From CAVSRC01 sp963785065 (GTDB lineage Bacteria > Pseudomonadota > Alphaproteobacteria > Rhizobiales > Kaistiaceae): a stretch of 64,000 bases of DNA. Position 1 is the first letter of the stretch; each line of letters begins with the position of its first letter. Where the stretch lies: the NCBI GenBank assembly GCA_963785065.1, contig CAWATX010000004.1, positions 558,001 through 622,000 on the forward strand. Reading direction: 5' to 3'. A program made the position numbers and the translations under genes. This document shows positions 17,118 to 26,603 of the stretch, in pieces. The notes under the pieces were generated by a model, which saw only the letters and a list, made by a program, of their open reading frames with translations, made no database searches and was not told where the DNA came from.

Positions 17118-18269
17118 ATGAGTATCGTCACCACGACTGCCGACCTTAGCGCCCTCTGCAAACGTCTCGCGCGTTTCCCGGCGGTTACGGTCGACACTGA
17201 ATTCATGCGGGAAACGACTTTCTGGCCAAAGCTTTGCGTGATCCAGATGGCGAGCCCCGACGAGGCTGCGATCATCGACGCGACGGTCGCGGAACTCGAT
17301 CTCGAACCATTCTTCAGGCTGATGAAGAATGAGAAAGTCATCAAGGTCTTTCATGCGGCGCGCCAGGATATCGAGATCGTCTACCATCTCGGCGGCCTGA
17401 TCCCCCACCCGGTGTTCGACACCCAGGTGGCGGCCATGGTCTGCGGTTTCGGCGAGTCGGTCAGCTACGACCAACTGGTGCAGAAGCTCACCGGTACGCG
17501 GGTCGACAAGTCGTCGCGCTTCACCGACTGGAGCCGGCGGCCGCTGTCGGACCGGCAGATCGAATATGCGCTAGCCGACGTGACCCATCTCCGCGACGTC
17601 TACCAGGCGCTCGCCGCGCGGCTGGAGGAGCAGAAGCGCAGCGAATGGGTGCGTGAGGAGATGGAAGTGCTGACTTCGCCCGACACATACCGGCTGGAGC
17701 CGGAAGAGGCGTGGAAGCGGCTCAAGCTCAGGGTGCGCAAGCCGATCGAGCTGGCGGTCATGCGCGAGCTGGCGGCATGGCGCGAGCGCGAGGCGCAGGC
17801 GCGCGACGTACCACGCAGCCGCGTCATCAAGGACGACGCCATCTATGAGATCGCGGCGCAGCAGCCGGTGACTCAGGCGGCGCTTGGCCAGTTGCGCACC
17901 ATCCCGCGCGGCTTCGAGCGCTCGCGTGCGGCCGAGGACATCCTCGCCGCCGTGCGCACCGCCATGGCGATCCCGCGCGAAGATCTGCCGCGCATCCCCA
18001 AGCACCGGCCGACGACCAACGGCAACGGTGCAGCGGTCGACCTGCTCAAGGTGCTGCTCAAGATGACCAGCGAGAGCCACGGCGTGGCCTCCAAGATCAT
18101 CGCCACGGTCGACGACCTCGAAGCCATCGCCAGCGACGACCAGGCCGACGTGCCGGCGCTCTCCGGCTGGCGGCGGGAACTCTTCGGCGAGGCGGCGCTC
18201 AAGCTGAAGTCCGGCAAGATCGCGCTCGCCGTGAAGCAGAACCACGTGGTGACCATCAACAAGGGCTGA
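17118..18269 (+). CDS. rnd: Ribonuclease D
   Basis: A 3'-to-5' exoribonuclease that trims tRNA precursors and other small RNAs. The 383-residue product has the DEDDy exonuclease domain: ExoI VDTEF with Asp26 and Glu28, ExoII in KVFHAARQDIEIVYH (Asp near 81) and ExoIII in QIEYALADVTHLRDVY (Tyr and Asp). One HRDC-type helical domain follows (about 205-285, LAAWREREAQARDVPRSRVIKDDAI), and a second helical part lies at the C-terminus. The length is typical of RNase D. The gene is alone on this strand and convergent with the EAL regulator gene. Confidence 0.96.
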   Translation: MSIVTTTADLSALCKRLARFPAVTVDTEFMRETTFWPKLCVIQMASPDEAAIIDATVAELDLEPFFRLMKNEKVIKVFHAARQDIEIVYHLGGLIPHPVFDTQVAAMVCGFGESVSYDQLVQKLTGTRVDKSSRFTDWSRRPLSDRQIEYALADVTHLRDVYQALAARLEEQKRSEWVREEMEVLTSPDTYRLEPEEAWKRLKLRVRKPIELAVMRELAAWREREAQARDVPRSRVIKDDAIYEIAAQQPVTQAALGQLRTIPRGFERSRAAEDILAAVRTAMAIPREDLPRIPKHRPTTNGNGAAVDLLKVLLKMTSESHGVASKIIATVDDLEAIASDDQADVPALSGWRRELFGEAALKLKSGKIALAVKQNHVVTINKG

Positions 18270-18329
18270 GGGCCCTATCCGACCAGATGGAACCATTCCG
18301 ACGGAGCGATCCTGCGACAGGATCGAGCC

Positions 18330-18359
18330 GGCATTTCCGCTTGATCGCCGAGAAATGCC
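18330..18359. terminator. Hairpin between convergent rnd and EAL regulator gene
   Basis: GGCATTTC (18330-18337) pairs with GAAATGCC (18352-18359) around a 14-nt loop, between the stops of two converging genes. There is no T-run, so termination is inferred from position and symmetry. Confidence 0.4.
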
Positions 18360-18365
18360 CCTCGC

Positions 18366-20633
18366 CTACGCCCGCCGGCGTTCCCGTCCTGGTGCGAAGC
18401 GACGGTCGAACTCGTCGATCAGAACGGGTCTGCCCAACAGGAAACCCTGTCCCACCCGGCAGCCAAGAATCTTCAGCACCTGCTTCTGTTCTTCGGTTTC
18501 GATCCCCTCGGCCACGCACTCGATGTCCAGTGTCGTCGCCATGGCAACGATGATGGCCGCCAGGCTGCCGTGAACAGACGTGACATCGAGGGGCGCGACG
18601 AAACTCTTGTCGATCTTGAGCGTGTCGATCGGCAATCGCGAGATGTAGCCGAGCGACGAATAGCCGGTCCCGAAGTCGTCGAGGGCGATGCGGAATCCGG
18701 CCGACCTGAGCGCCTGCACCTGCTGGATGGCCCAGGGCCTGTCCTTCATCGCGATCCCTTCGGTCACCTCGAACGTGATGCTCGCCGGCGTGAGCTGCTC
18801 GGCGGCGAGCCAGTTCAGCAACCGCCCGGCGAAGTCCGGATTGTTCAGGTCGGTCATCGACAGGTTGATGGCCACGGGAAGGCGCATCTGATCGGGGCGA
18901 CTTGTTGCCCAGCGGCCAACCGTGCGGACGACGAAAGCCGTCAAACTCGCCGTCAGGCCGATAGCCTCCGCGATCGGGATGAACTCTGCCGGCGACACGG
19001 GCTCGCTCCGATAGGTCCAGCGCAGGAGCGCTTCCGCGCCGACGACGGTGTCGTCCCTGAGGTCAAACTTGGGCTGCAGATGAACCGCCAGGCCGGCGTC
19101 CGTTTCGAGCGCCCGCTTCAACCCGACCTGGAGATCGATCCGCCGTTCGACTGCGGCCCGCATGACGGCGTCGTAAACGACGCAGCTGCCGGCCTGCGTC
19201 TGGCTGACATGCAGCAGTGCGGCGCTCGCTGTGCGAATGATCGAAAGCGGCTCCGCATTGCGGTCGTTGAGGTCGATGAGGGTGGCGGTTGCCGTGGCCG
19301 CGATCTCGATGCCGTCGACGACGTAGGGCCGCCGGAAGGCCGCACCGACGCGCTCAACGTCGAGGACGCGGGGGCGCCCGAGCAGGGCAAGACAGCCATC
19401 CGCGACGCGCGCAACGGTGAGGCTCTCGTCACCATTCCCCTGGCCGCCCTTGAGCAGCCGATAGACCTGCTCGAGCAGCCCGTGCGCCACGCGCGGGCCA
19501 TAGATCGCGACGATCGCGGGATAAGAATCGATGTTGACGAGCGCCATCCGCGCCTCGCCGCCGTCGCCGTGGCGCCAGTCGTCGAGGGCCGCTTCGAAGG
19601 CGTTGAGGTTGGGCACGTCGAGGATCGGGTCGAGAAACGCAAGACGGTCCAGGCGTTCCACTAAGGACAGGTTGTCGAACCCGATCGCGATGTTGGTGGA
19701 GAACAGCTTCAGCAGCGCCAGATCGTCGGGGAGAATCTCCTGCACCGCATCGAAGAGCACGCACAGCTCGCGATCGCCCTCACCATGGAAGCAGAGCGCC
19801 ATATAATTGTCTTTCTGGATCGGCACATCGCTCTCGCGGGCTGCTTCAAGCGCCTGGAAGAGGTCTTGGTCACCGATGTCGCCCAGACTCATGCCGATGT
19901 ACCGGCTGAACCGGCCGGTGCCGGTGATGACGCGCGCCTCGCTGAAGGGCCTGTTGCCGGTGGTCCCCACGCCGACGATGCCATTGGAATCGATACCGAG
20001 CAGATTGGCGATCTGCATGAGGACGCCGCGCGAAAACAGCTCGAGATTGGTCCTCCTGAAAAGCTCCTTGGCGCTCTCGACGATCAGCTCCAGCCCATTG
20101 CGGTTGCGCCCGATCATGCGGATCTGGGCATAGGTGCGAATGGCGGCGGTGAGCACGGTCAGCAGGCGGATCCGGGTCAGCTCCGATTTGGTGCGATAGT
20201 CGTCGATCTCGTATTCTGAAATGACCGATAGCTCGGGCGCGTAGCCCGGCTGACCGGTGCGCAGGACCACCCGCAGATCGCGCAGCCCGTCGCCGCGAAT
20301 CTGGCGCACGAGGCTGAGGCCGGCATCCGGCGTCTCCATCACCACGTCGACGAGGATGACGGCGATTTCGTCCTCCTCCCTCAGGATGCGCTTCGCTTCT
20401 GCCGCCGAGTAGGCATGGAGCAGCTCGATGGGGCGACCGAGGATGACGGCCTTGCCGAGGGCAAAGCGGGTCGTCTGATGCACGTCGTCGTCGTCGTCGA
20501 CGACGAGCACGCGCCAGTGTTTCGTCGGCGGTGCGACCCGCGACGACCCGGCATCGATATCGACCAGTTCGATGTGGTCGGCGTCGACCAGATCGATCAT
20601 GTCGTCTTCATGCGGCTTGTCGATGCTGGCCAT
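18366..20633 (-). CDS. Response regulator with DUF3369, degenerate GGDEF and EAL domains (c-di-GMP phosphodiesterase)
   Basis: A 755-residue cytosolic regulator predicted to hydrolyse cyclic di-GMP when phosphorylated. Domains in order: receiver (about 40-160, phospho-acceptor Asp96 in VILVDVVMET, Lys149), DUF3369 (about 170-330), a GGDEF-like region (about 330-500) in which the signature is lost (RVADG at 409-413), and a complete EAL domain (about 510-745). The EAL residues are intact: EALLRW at 534-539, Asn590, Glu622, Asp652-Asp653, Lys673, and the loop ECVAEGIET at 705-713. Phosphodiesterase activity is therefore expected and cyclase activity is not. The start overlaps the end of the upstream histidine kinase by 26 bp, so the two form one operon and presumably a kinase-regulator pair. 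Confidence 0.92.
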   Translation of the reverse strand: MASIDKPHEDDMIDLVDADHIELVDIDAGSSRVAPPTKHWRVLVVDDDDDVHQTTRFALGKAVILGRPIELLHAYSAAEAKRILREEDEIAVILVDVVMETPDAGLSLVRQIRGDGLRDLRVVLRTGQPGYAPELSVISEYEIDDYRTKSELTRIRLLTVLTAAIRTYAQIRMIGRNRNGLELIVESAKELFRRTNLELFSRGVLMQIANLLGIDSNGIVGVGTTGNRPFSEARVITGTGRFSRYIGMSLGDIGDQDLFQALEAARESDVPIQKDNYMALCFHGEGDRELCVLFDAVQEILPDDLALLKLFSTNIAIGFDNLSLVERLDRLAFLDPILDVPNLNAFEAALDDWRHGDGGEARMALVNIDSYPAIVAIYGPRVAHGLLEQVYRLLKGGQGNGDESLTVARVADGCLALLGRPRVLDVERVGAAFRRPYVVDGIEIAATATATLIDLNDRNAEPLSIIRTASAALLHVSQTQAGSCVVYDAVMRAAVERRIDLQVGLKRALETDAGLAVHLQPKFDLRDDTVVGAEALLRWTYRSEPVSPAEFIPIAEAIGLTASLTAFVVRTVGRWATSRPDQMRLPVAINLSMTDLNNPDFAGRLLNWLAAEQLTPASITFEVTEGIAMKDRPWAIQQVQALRSAGFRIALDDFGTGYSSLGYISRLPIDTLKIDKSFVAPLDVTSVHGSLAAIIVAMATTLDIECVAEGIETEEQKQVLKILGCRVGQGFLLGRPVLIDEFDRRFAPGRERRRA

Positions 20634-22518
20634 TGTCCGGGCTCTCTCCAGATTGTTCGCCCGCGGCCGCAGGTGCGGACTTTGGGATGCGGACGATCAT
20701 TGCGGTCCCCTTGCCGAGGCGACTTTCCACGCGGATCGTGCCGCCAAGGACGTTGGTGACGATGTTGAAGACGATGCTGAGGCCGAGGCCGCTGCCGCCC
20801 TCGCCCAGCGGCGTCGTGAAGAACGGCTCGAATATGCGCTGTTGCAGATCTTCGGGAATGCCGCGTCCGTTGTCGCGCACGATCAGCTCGGCGGTGACGG
20901 GGTCAACGTCGCGGGCCGTGACCGTGATCTGCTCATGGTCGATGGTTACGTCGCAGAAGGCGTGGTTGCGGGCATTGACGATCAGGTTCATCAGCACCTG
21001 GCTCAGAGGGCCAGGATAGCTGTCCATCAAGCCCCGCGCTTTGACATCTTCGACCAGGACGACGGCATCGCGCTTGAACTGCGGCTCCAGGGTCGCCACC
21101 ACGTCGTGCACGAGTTCGCCAAGCCGGAAGGCGCGCCGCTGCTCGCTGGTCTGATCGACAGCCACTTGCTTGAAATGGCCAATGAGCGTCGATGCCCGCT
21201 CCAGGCCGTGCAGCATGAGGCGGGTTCCCTCGCGCATGTCGGCGATGAAGCCCTCCATGACCGAGCGCCTGATCTGTCCGGAGGCGAGCACGGTTTCCAG
21301 CCCGGTGACGTCGTCGGACAGTGTGCTGGCAATCGTCACGGCGTTGCCGATGGGCGTGTTGAGCTCATGCGCGATGCCGGCCACCAGGCTTCCCAGGCTG
21401 GCCAGCCGTTCGATGCGAAGCAGCTCCGTTTCCGCCTCCCCACGCCGGGCCTCGGCCTCGCGCCGGGCCGTCACCGCGCGGCTCCACCCCCATGAAATGG
21501 CGGCGATGACCAGCAGGCCGATCAGGGCCGCCGGAACATCCTCCCGCTGCCACAGCGCGCCGAGGCCGATGCCGGGAACGATCGCCAGGACCGTCCAGCT
21601 GACCTCGGAGGGAGACGCGCCGGAGCTTGCCCGGCTGACATCTCGTGTCGGATAGATCGTCTGAAAAAGGTAGTCGCTGCCGGCCATCGCGAAGGTGCCG
21701 TCACCGGCTTTCGCAATGCTCTGCCATACGGCGGGCTGCGACGCAGCCATCGTGGTGTCGCGCTTGAACATGAAGCCCCACAGGCGGTCCCGCGGAACGC
21801 CAGCCAGCCAGCAGCCGTCCTGATTCAGCAGTTCGACCGCGACGCCGCCGAGAGGACTCTGTTCCCCGATCGTGCCGATGAAGCTGGCGGCGGAAATATT
21901 GATGATGACCACCCCGGCGGTCGCCCCGTCAGCGCCGGTGATCGGCGTCGCCAGGCGCAGCATCGGATGCCATGGCATCTCGATGCTTCCGTGCTCGACG
22001 TTGAGATCGATCGGCGACACATAGAGCGTGCCGGGAGGCAGATCGATCGACTGCTGGAAGTAGTAGCGCGTGTGCTTGTCCTGCAGGTCGGCGCCGTCGA
22101 TGACGATGGTCCTGTCCCCGCGCCGGTCGATGCGAACAATTTCGTGGCCGCTGCGGTCGAGGTAGCGAAGCTGAGCGACGATGGGTTTCTCGGCAACGAC
22201 GGCTTCGAAATCGGTGGTCACTTCGGCGCGGGCTGCGGCGTCGCCGGAACCCAGCCGCCGCAGCGCCGGGTTCCTGGCAATGACGCGCAGATCGGACGAA
22301 TAGGTCTCGAGAATCCGCACCAGCGACCGGTGCGCCTGAGCGACCATGTCCTCAGTCGCGGCGATGCGATTGCGACGGTCGAGGACCAGATCGGAGTAGA
22401 GCAGCCCCTGCCACAGGACAAAACAGGCGGCAGACAAGGCGACGAATACCAGCAGGAACCGTGAGATCTGCTGCCGGCCGGCCATTTTCGAAGGCAAATC
22501 GAAGATGCGAAACCGCAC
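20608..22518 (-). CDS. Membrane sensor histidine kinase (Cache-type sensor)
   Basis: A 636-residue kinase predicted to sense an extracytoplasmic signal. Two membrane segments (about 20-41 and 327-345) enclose a roughly 280-residue periplasmic sensor with Cache-like motifs (VAQLRYLDRSGHEIVRIDRR, RYYFQQSIDLPPGTLYVSPIDLNVEHG). The cytoplasmic part has HisKA with His384 in AGIAHELNTPIGNAV and a full HATPase domain: N box NLIVNARNHA, G1 DNGRGIPED, F box EPFFTTPLGEGGSGLGLSIV. The start is GTG with GGAGGGG upstream. It shares an operon with the EAL regulator gene, which overlaps its 3' end. The ligand is unknown. Confidence 0.92.
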   Translation of the reverse strand: MRFRIFDLPSKMAGRQQISRFLLVFVALSAACFVLWQGLLYSDLVLDRRNRIAATEDMVAQAHRSLVRILETYSSDLRVIARNPALRRLGSGDAAARAEVTTDFEAVVAEKPIVAQLRYLDRSGHEIVRIDRRGDRTIVIDGADLQDKHTRYYFQQSIDLPPGTLYVSPIDLNVEHGSIEMPWHPMLRLATPITGADGATAGVVIINISAASFIGTIGEQSPLGGVAVELLNQDGCWLAGVPRDRLWGFMFKRDTTMAASQPAVWQSIAKAGDGTFAMAGSDYLFQTIYPTRDVSRASSGASPSEVSWTVLAIVPGIGLGALWQREDVPAALIGLLVIAAISWGWSRAVTARREAEARRGEAETELLRIERLASLGSLVAGIAHELNTPIGNAVTIASTLSDDVTGLETVLASGQIRRSVMEGFIADMREGTRLMLHGLERASTLIGHFKQVAVDQTSEQRRAFRLGELVHDVVATLEPQFKRDAVVLVEDVKARGLMDSYPGPLSQVLMNLIVNARNHAFCDVTIDHEQITVTARDVDPVTAELIVRDNGRGIPEDLQQRIFEPFFTTPLGEGGSGLGLSIVFNIVTNVLGGTIRVESRLGKGTAMIVRIPKSAPAAAGEQSGESPDNGQHRQAA

Positions 22519-22781
22519 AGCACCACCCCTCCTTAGAATGGTTGTAACTCGGCCACTATTGATGCGGATGGTTTAGCTGTCGGTTAAGCGGCGGGTTGCC
22601 ATCGGCCGCGCCGCGCGCCGGCGGCCGGCAACGCCCGCTCCGGGAGCGCCATGGAAATCGCCCGCGAACCCACCATTCGTGTGGTTAACCGAATGCTGGT
22701 GGTGCGCGGCTCTTTCGCGAAAAGCGAAACCAACCGTTTACCGCAACTGTCGTTGCCGACGACAGCGGGCAGGCACCCGCC

Positions 22782-24371
22782 CTACTCTGCCACGATCGCC
22801 GGCTCCAGGCCGGCGAACTTCGCCACCTGGGCCAGACGGCGCAGGACGCGCGCACCGCCGAGCATGGCGAGGTTATCGGGCAGAACCAGGGTGAGCATCT
22901 TGCCGCGCACCTCAAGGCGCGTGCGGTTGACCACCCCCGGGGTCGCCGCCGAGATGAGATGGACCACGCGCAGCGTCGCGCCAAGCGCGCGGGCGCGCTC
23001 CATCAGGCGGGTCGGCACCAGCTCGCGGATACGCGGCGAAAGCTGCTCGTCGATCAGCCCTTCATGGCGATAGAAATTGGCCAGCGCCAGATAGGCGCGG
23101 CCGGGATGGTCGATGCCGATGAAGGAGGCATGGGCGATCAGGTTGAGGCTCTGCTCGCCGCGATATTCGGGGTGCGCCCGCCAGCCGAGATCGGTGAGCA
23201 GGCAGGCGGCGTGGCGCAGGCGCGTCTCGGCCTCGGTTTCGTCGAGCCCGATGACGCGGAAGGCCATGGCCGACCAGTCGGCGAGCTCGTGGGCGTGGCG
23301 CGGCGAGCGCGAGCGCAGGAAGGACAGCTCTTCGCAGGCGCACAGCAGCGGATCGCGGGCCTTCACCTCCGGCTCGAGCAACTCGTAAAGCAGCCCCTCG
23401 CGCACGCCGAGCGCGGAGAGCACGACCTCGGAGGGCTGCATCACCCGGATGACCTGCTCCAGCACGACGGCACCATAGGGCAGCAGCGGCCGGCGATTGC
23501 GCGACACCACCTCGATCGAATCGAGTGAATCGATCTCGCGCCGGGCGACCATGCGGCAGAAGTCGGCCGCTTCGTCGGCGCCGATCGTGTAGTGATGCAT
23601 CACATGCAGCGGGTAGCCGGTCTGGCGCATGTGCAGGCGGGCAAGCGAGCGCCAGGTGCCGCCGACCGCGTAGAAGGTCCGCCCCTTGCCGCGGGGCAGC
23701 ACCTTGGATTTCTCCAGCGCCTCGGTGGCGAGCTTCTCGGCCCGCTTCATCGAGCCTTCGGCGGCTTCCTCGAGCCTGAGGCCACCCAGAGGGAAGGTCT
23801 CGCCCTTGCCGGTCTTGTTCTTGCGGATATCGACGACCTCGATGCTGCCGCCGCCGAGGTCGCCGGCGATACCATCGGGCTGGTGGAAGCCGGAGACCAC
23901 GCCCTGTGCCGAGAGCCGCGCCTCCTCGCTGCCGGAGAGCACCGTCACCGCGACGCCGGTGATCGCCTCGACCGAGACGATGAAGTCCGGACCGTTGGAG
24001 GCGTCGCGCACCGCCGCCGTAGCGAGCACGTGGAGCGCGTTCACGCCGATCTGCCTGGAGAGCGCGGCGAAGCGGCGGATGGCGTTCAACGCTGAGGCGA
24101 TCGCCTCCGGCTCCAGCCGGCCGCGCGTCGCCAGGCCACGCCCGAGGCCGCACAGTTCCTTCTCGTTGAACAGCGGGGTGGCGGAGCGGGAGAGGCGCTC
24201 ATAGACGACAAGGCGGACCGAGTTCGAGCCGATATCGACGACCGCAATCGGCCCGCCACCGTTGAGGCGCCCCGGTGCCTCGGCGATGATGGAAAGCTCG
24301 GCCGCCAGGTCAGGCTCCCCGACCGCGCCGGCGGCTCGACTTGGGCGTGCCGATCTTGAGTGCTTTGCCAC
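22782..24371 (-). CDS. ppx: Exopolyphosphatase (Ppx/GppA family)
   Basis: Releases phosphate from polyphosphate ends and may also act on pppGpp. The 529-residue product has the actin-like ASKHA fold: VVDIGSNSVRLVVYE (phosphate-1 loop, about 44-58), SGSEEARLSAQGV, DLGGGSIEVVDI (phosphate-2) and VGGTWRSLARLH, followed by an HD-like C-terminal helical domain. The start is a GTG at 24371, which lies inside the end of ppk, giving a 62-bp overlap. The first 40 residues are basic and look disordered. No other in-frame start is available before the phosphate-1 loop. Confidence 0.93.
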   Translation of the reverse strand: MAKHSRSARPSRAAGAVGEPDLAAELSIIAEAPGRLNGGGPIAVVDIGSNSVRLVVYERLSRSATPLFNEKELCGLGRGLATRGRLEPEAIASALNAIRRFAALSRQIGVNALHVLATAAVRDASNGPDFIVSVEAITGVAVTVLSGSEEARLSAQGVVSGFHQPDGIAGDLGGGSIEVVDIRKNKTGKGETFPLGGLRLEEAAEGSMKRAEKLATEALEKSKVLPRGKGRTFYAVGGTWRSLARLHMRQTGYPLHVMHHYTIGADEAADFCRMVARREIDSLDSIEVVSRNRRPLLPYGAVVLEQVIRVMQPSEVVLSALGVREGLLYELLEPEVKARDPLLCACEELSFLRSRSPRHAHELADWSAMAFRVIGLDETEAETRLRHAACLLTDLGWRAHPEYRGEQSLNLIAHASFIGIDHPGRAYLALANFYRHEGLIDEQLSPRIRELVPTRLMERARALGATLRVVHLISAATPGVVNRTRLEVRGKMLTLVLPDNLAMLGGARVLRRLAQVAKFAGLEPAIVAE

Positions 24372-26511
24372 GACCGGAAAGGCTCGGATTGGTCATGAAG
24401 TACTGATGCGCGTTGACGGGCGATTCGCCCTTCTCCGGTACGATGCGTTGTGCGGTGCCATCCGGCAAGACCCGCCAGCTCTGCTGGTTGTCGGCGAGAT
24501 TGGTGACCATGATCTGGCCGAGAATCTGCTCGTGCACGGTCGGGTTGAGGATGGGCACGATCGCCTCGACGCGGCGGTCGAGATTGCGCGGCATCATGTC
24601 GGCCGAGCCGATATAGACCTTGGCCTCCGGTGAGGGCAGGCCGTGGCCATCGCCGAAGCAGTAGATGCGGGCGTGTTCGAGGAAGCGGCCAACGATCGAC
24701 TTGACGCGGATGCGCTCCGACAGGCCGGGAATGCCCGGCCTCAGGCAGCAGATGCCGCGCACCACCAGGTCGATCTCGACGCCGGCCTGGCTGGCATCGT
24801 AGAGCGCGTCGATGATCTGGGAATCGACCAGCGCATTCATCTTCATCCAGATCTGCGCCGGCCGGCCGGCTCTGGCGTGCGCCACCTCCGCCGCGATGAG
24901 ACCGAGGATGGCGCCTCTGAGCATATGCGGCGAGATTGCCAGACGCTCCAGCGTCTCCGGCTCCGAATAGCCGGTGATGTAGTTGAAGATGCGGGCGACG
25001 TCGCGGGCGATCGCCTGATCGGCCGAGAAGAACGACAGGTCGGTGTAGATCTTCGCCGTGACCTGATGATAGTTGCCGGTGCCGATATGGACGTAGCTGG
25101 CGAGCTGGCCGCCCTCGCGGCGAACCACCAGCGACAGCTTGGCGTGGGTCTTCAGCTCGATGAAGCCGTAGACCACCTGCACACCGGAGCGCTCGAGGTC
25201 GCGCGACCAGCGGATATTGGCTTCCTCGTCGAAGCGCGCCTTGAGCTCGACCAGCGCGGTCACCGACTTGCCGGCCTCGGCGGCTTCGCCCAGCGCCTTG
25301 GCGATGGGGGAATCGTTCGAGGTGCGGTAGAGCGTCTGCTTGATGGCGACGACATCCGGGTCCGATGCCGCCTGGCGCAGGAACTGCACCACCACGTCGA
25401 AGGACTCGTACGGGTGATGGACCAGGATGTCCTTCTCGCGGATGGCAGCCAAGCAGTCGCCGCTGTGGTCGCGGATACGCTCCGGAAAGCGCGGCGTGTA
25501 GGGCGGGAACTTGAGGTTCGGCCGATCGATGGCGACAAGCTGAGAGAGATCGTTGAGAGCCAGCAGGCCATGGACGAGGAAGACCTCGTCGGGCGTCACG
25601 GCCAGCGCCTCGGCGACCAGCTGGCGCAGGCCTTCCGGCATGGCCGCCTCGATCTCCAGGCGGATCACCGAACCGCGACGGCGGCGCTTGAGCGCGCTCT
25701 CGAAGAAGCGGACCAGGTCCTCGGCCTCTTCCTCTACCTCGATGTCCGAGTCGCGGATGACGCGGAAGGCGCCCTGTCCGTCGACCTGGTAGCCGGGGAA
25801 GAGGCTGTGGACGAAGAGGGTCACGGCCTGTTCGAGGCTGATGAAACGGTCCTTGCAGGTGTCGTCCGACGGCAGACGAATGAAGCGCTCGATGCTGCCG
25901 GGAACGCGCAGCAGCGCGGTCATGTGCTGGCCGTTGGACTTGCGCGTCATCTGCAGCGCCACCGTCAGGCCGAGATTGGGAATGAACGGGAACGGATGCG
26001 CCGGGTCGATGGCGAGCGGGGTGAGCACCGGAAAGATCGAGTCCAGGAAATAGTGCTCAAGCCAGTCGCGGTCGGCATCGCCGATCCGACTGGCATCGAT
26101 GAGGTGGATGTCGGCTTTGTCGAGTTCGCCGCGCAGCGTCGCCCAGCGTGTCTGCTGGTCGCTGGCCAGGCTGGAACAGGCATCGCCGATGGCGCTCAGC
26201 TGCCCGCTCAGCGAACGTCCGTCGTCGGACACCATGGCGATGCCCTGGCGCTGCTGGCCCTTGAGGCCGGCGAAGCGCACCATGAAGAACTCGTCGAGGT
26301 TGTTGGCCGAGATTGACAGGAAGCGCAGCTTTTCGAGCAGCGGATGGTTGTTGTTCTCGGCTTCCTCCAGCACCCGCCGATTGAACTGCAGCCACGACAA
26401 CTCGCGGTTGATGAAGCGCGACTTCGACTGGCGCAGTTCCATGCCGGCAGCGACCTCGGGATCGAGGGCTGCGGCGTCAAGGGTGGCGGCTTGCGGGTTC
26501 TTCTGGTCCAT
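24310..26511 (-). CDS. ppk1: Polyphosphate kinase 1
   Basis: Makes polyphosphate from ATP, reversibly, at the inner membrane face. The 733-residue product begins the conserved core with FINRELSWLQFNRRVLEEA and shows the PPK1 signatures IKQTLYRTSNDSPI, ELKTHAKLSLVVRREGG, GTGNYHQVTAKIYTDLSFF and the autophosphorylated-His motif FLEHARIYCFGDG. The length is usual. It overlaps downstream ppx by 62 bp, so both enzymes of polyphosphate turnover come from one transcript. A short AT-richer leader lies upstream. Confidence 0.97.
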   Translation of the reverse strand: MDQKNPQAATLDAAALDPEVAAGMELRQSKSRFINRELSWLQFNRRVLEEAENNNHPLLEKLRFLSISANNLDEFFMVRFAGLKGQQRQGIAMVSDDGRSLSGQLSAIGDACSSLASDQQTRWATLRGELDKADIHLIDASRIGDADRDWLEHYFLDSIFPVLTPLAIDPAHPFPFIPNLGLTVALQMTRKSNGQHMTALLRVPGSIERFIRLPSDDTCKDRFISLEQAVTLFVHSLFPGYQVDGQGAFRVIRDSDIEVEEEAEDLVRFFESALKRRRRGSVIRLEIEAAMPEGLRQLVAEALAVTPDEVFLVHGLLALNDLSQLVAIDRPNLKFPPYTPRFPERIRDHSGDCLAAIREKDILVHHPYESFDVVVQFLRQAASDPDVVAIKQTLYRTSNDSPIAKALGEAAEAGKSVTALVELKARFDEEANIRWSRDLERSGVQVVYGFIELKTHAKLSLVVRREGGQLASYVHIGTGNYHQVTAKIYTDLSFFSADQAIARDVARIFNYITGYSEPETLERLAISPHMLRGAILGLIAAEVAHARAGRPAQIWMKMNALVDSQIIDALYDASQAGVEIDLVVRGICCLRPGIPGLSERIRVKSIVGRFLEHARIYCFGDGHGLPSPEAKVYIGSADMMPRNLDRRVEAIVPILNPTVHEQILGQIMVTNLADNQQSWRVLPDGTAQRIVPEKGESPVNAHQYFMTNPSLSGRGKALKIGTPKSSRRRGRGA

Positions 26512-26603
26512 CAGGCCAAAACCGGGGTTTCTGTGAGAGCTTACTCCTAGCTAGCAATTATGACGATTCCGACAAGATCGGGCTGTTTTGCGCCAACAGC
26601 CGG

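Noticed and set aside
26581..26601. Hairpin GGCTGTT-n7-AACAGCC between prpE and ppk as a terminator
   Set aside because: The stem is short and no T-run follows on the relevant strand, so I could not support it as a terminator.
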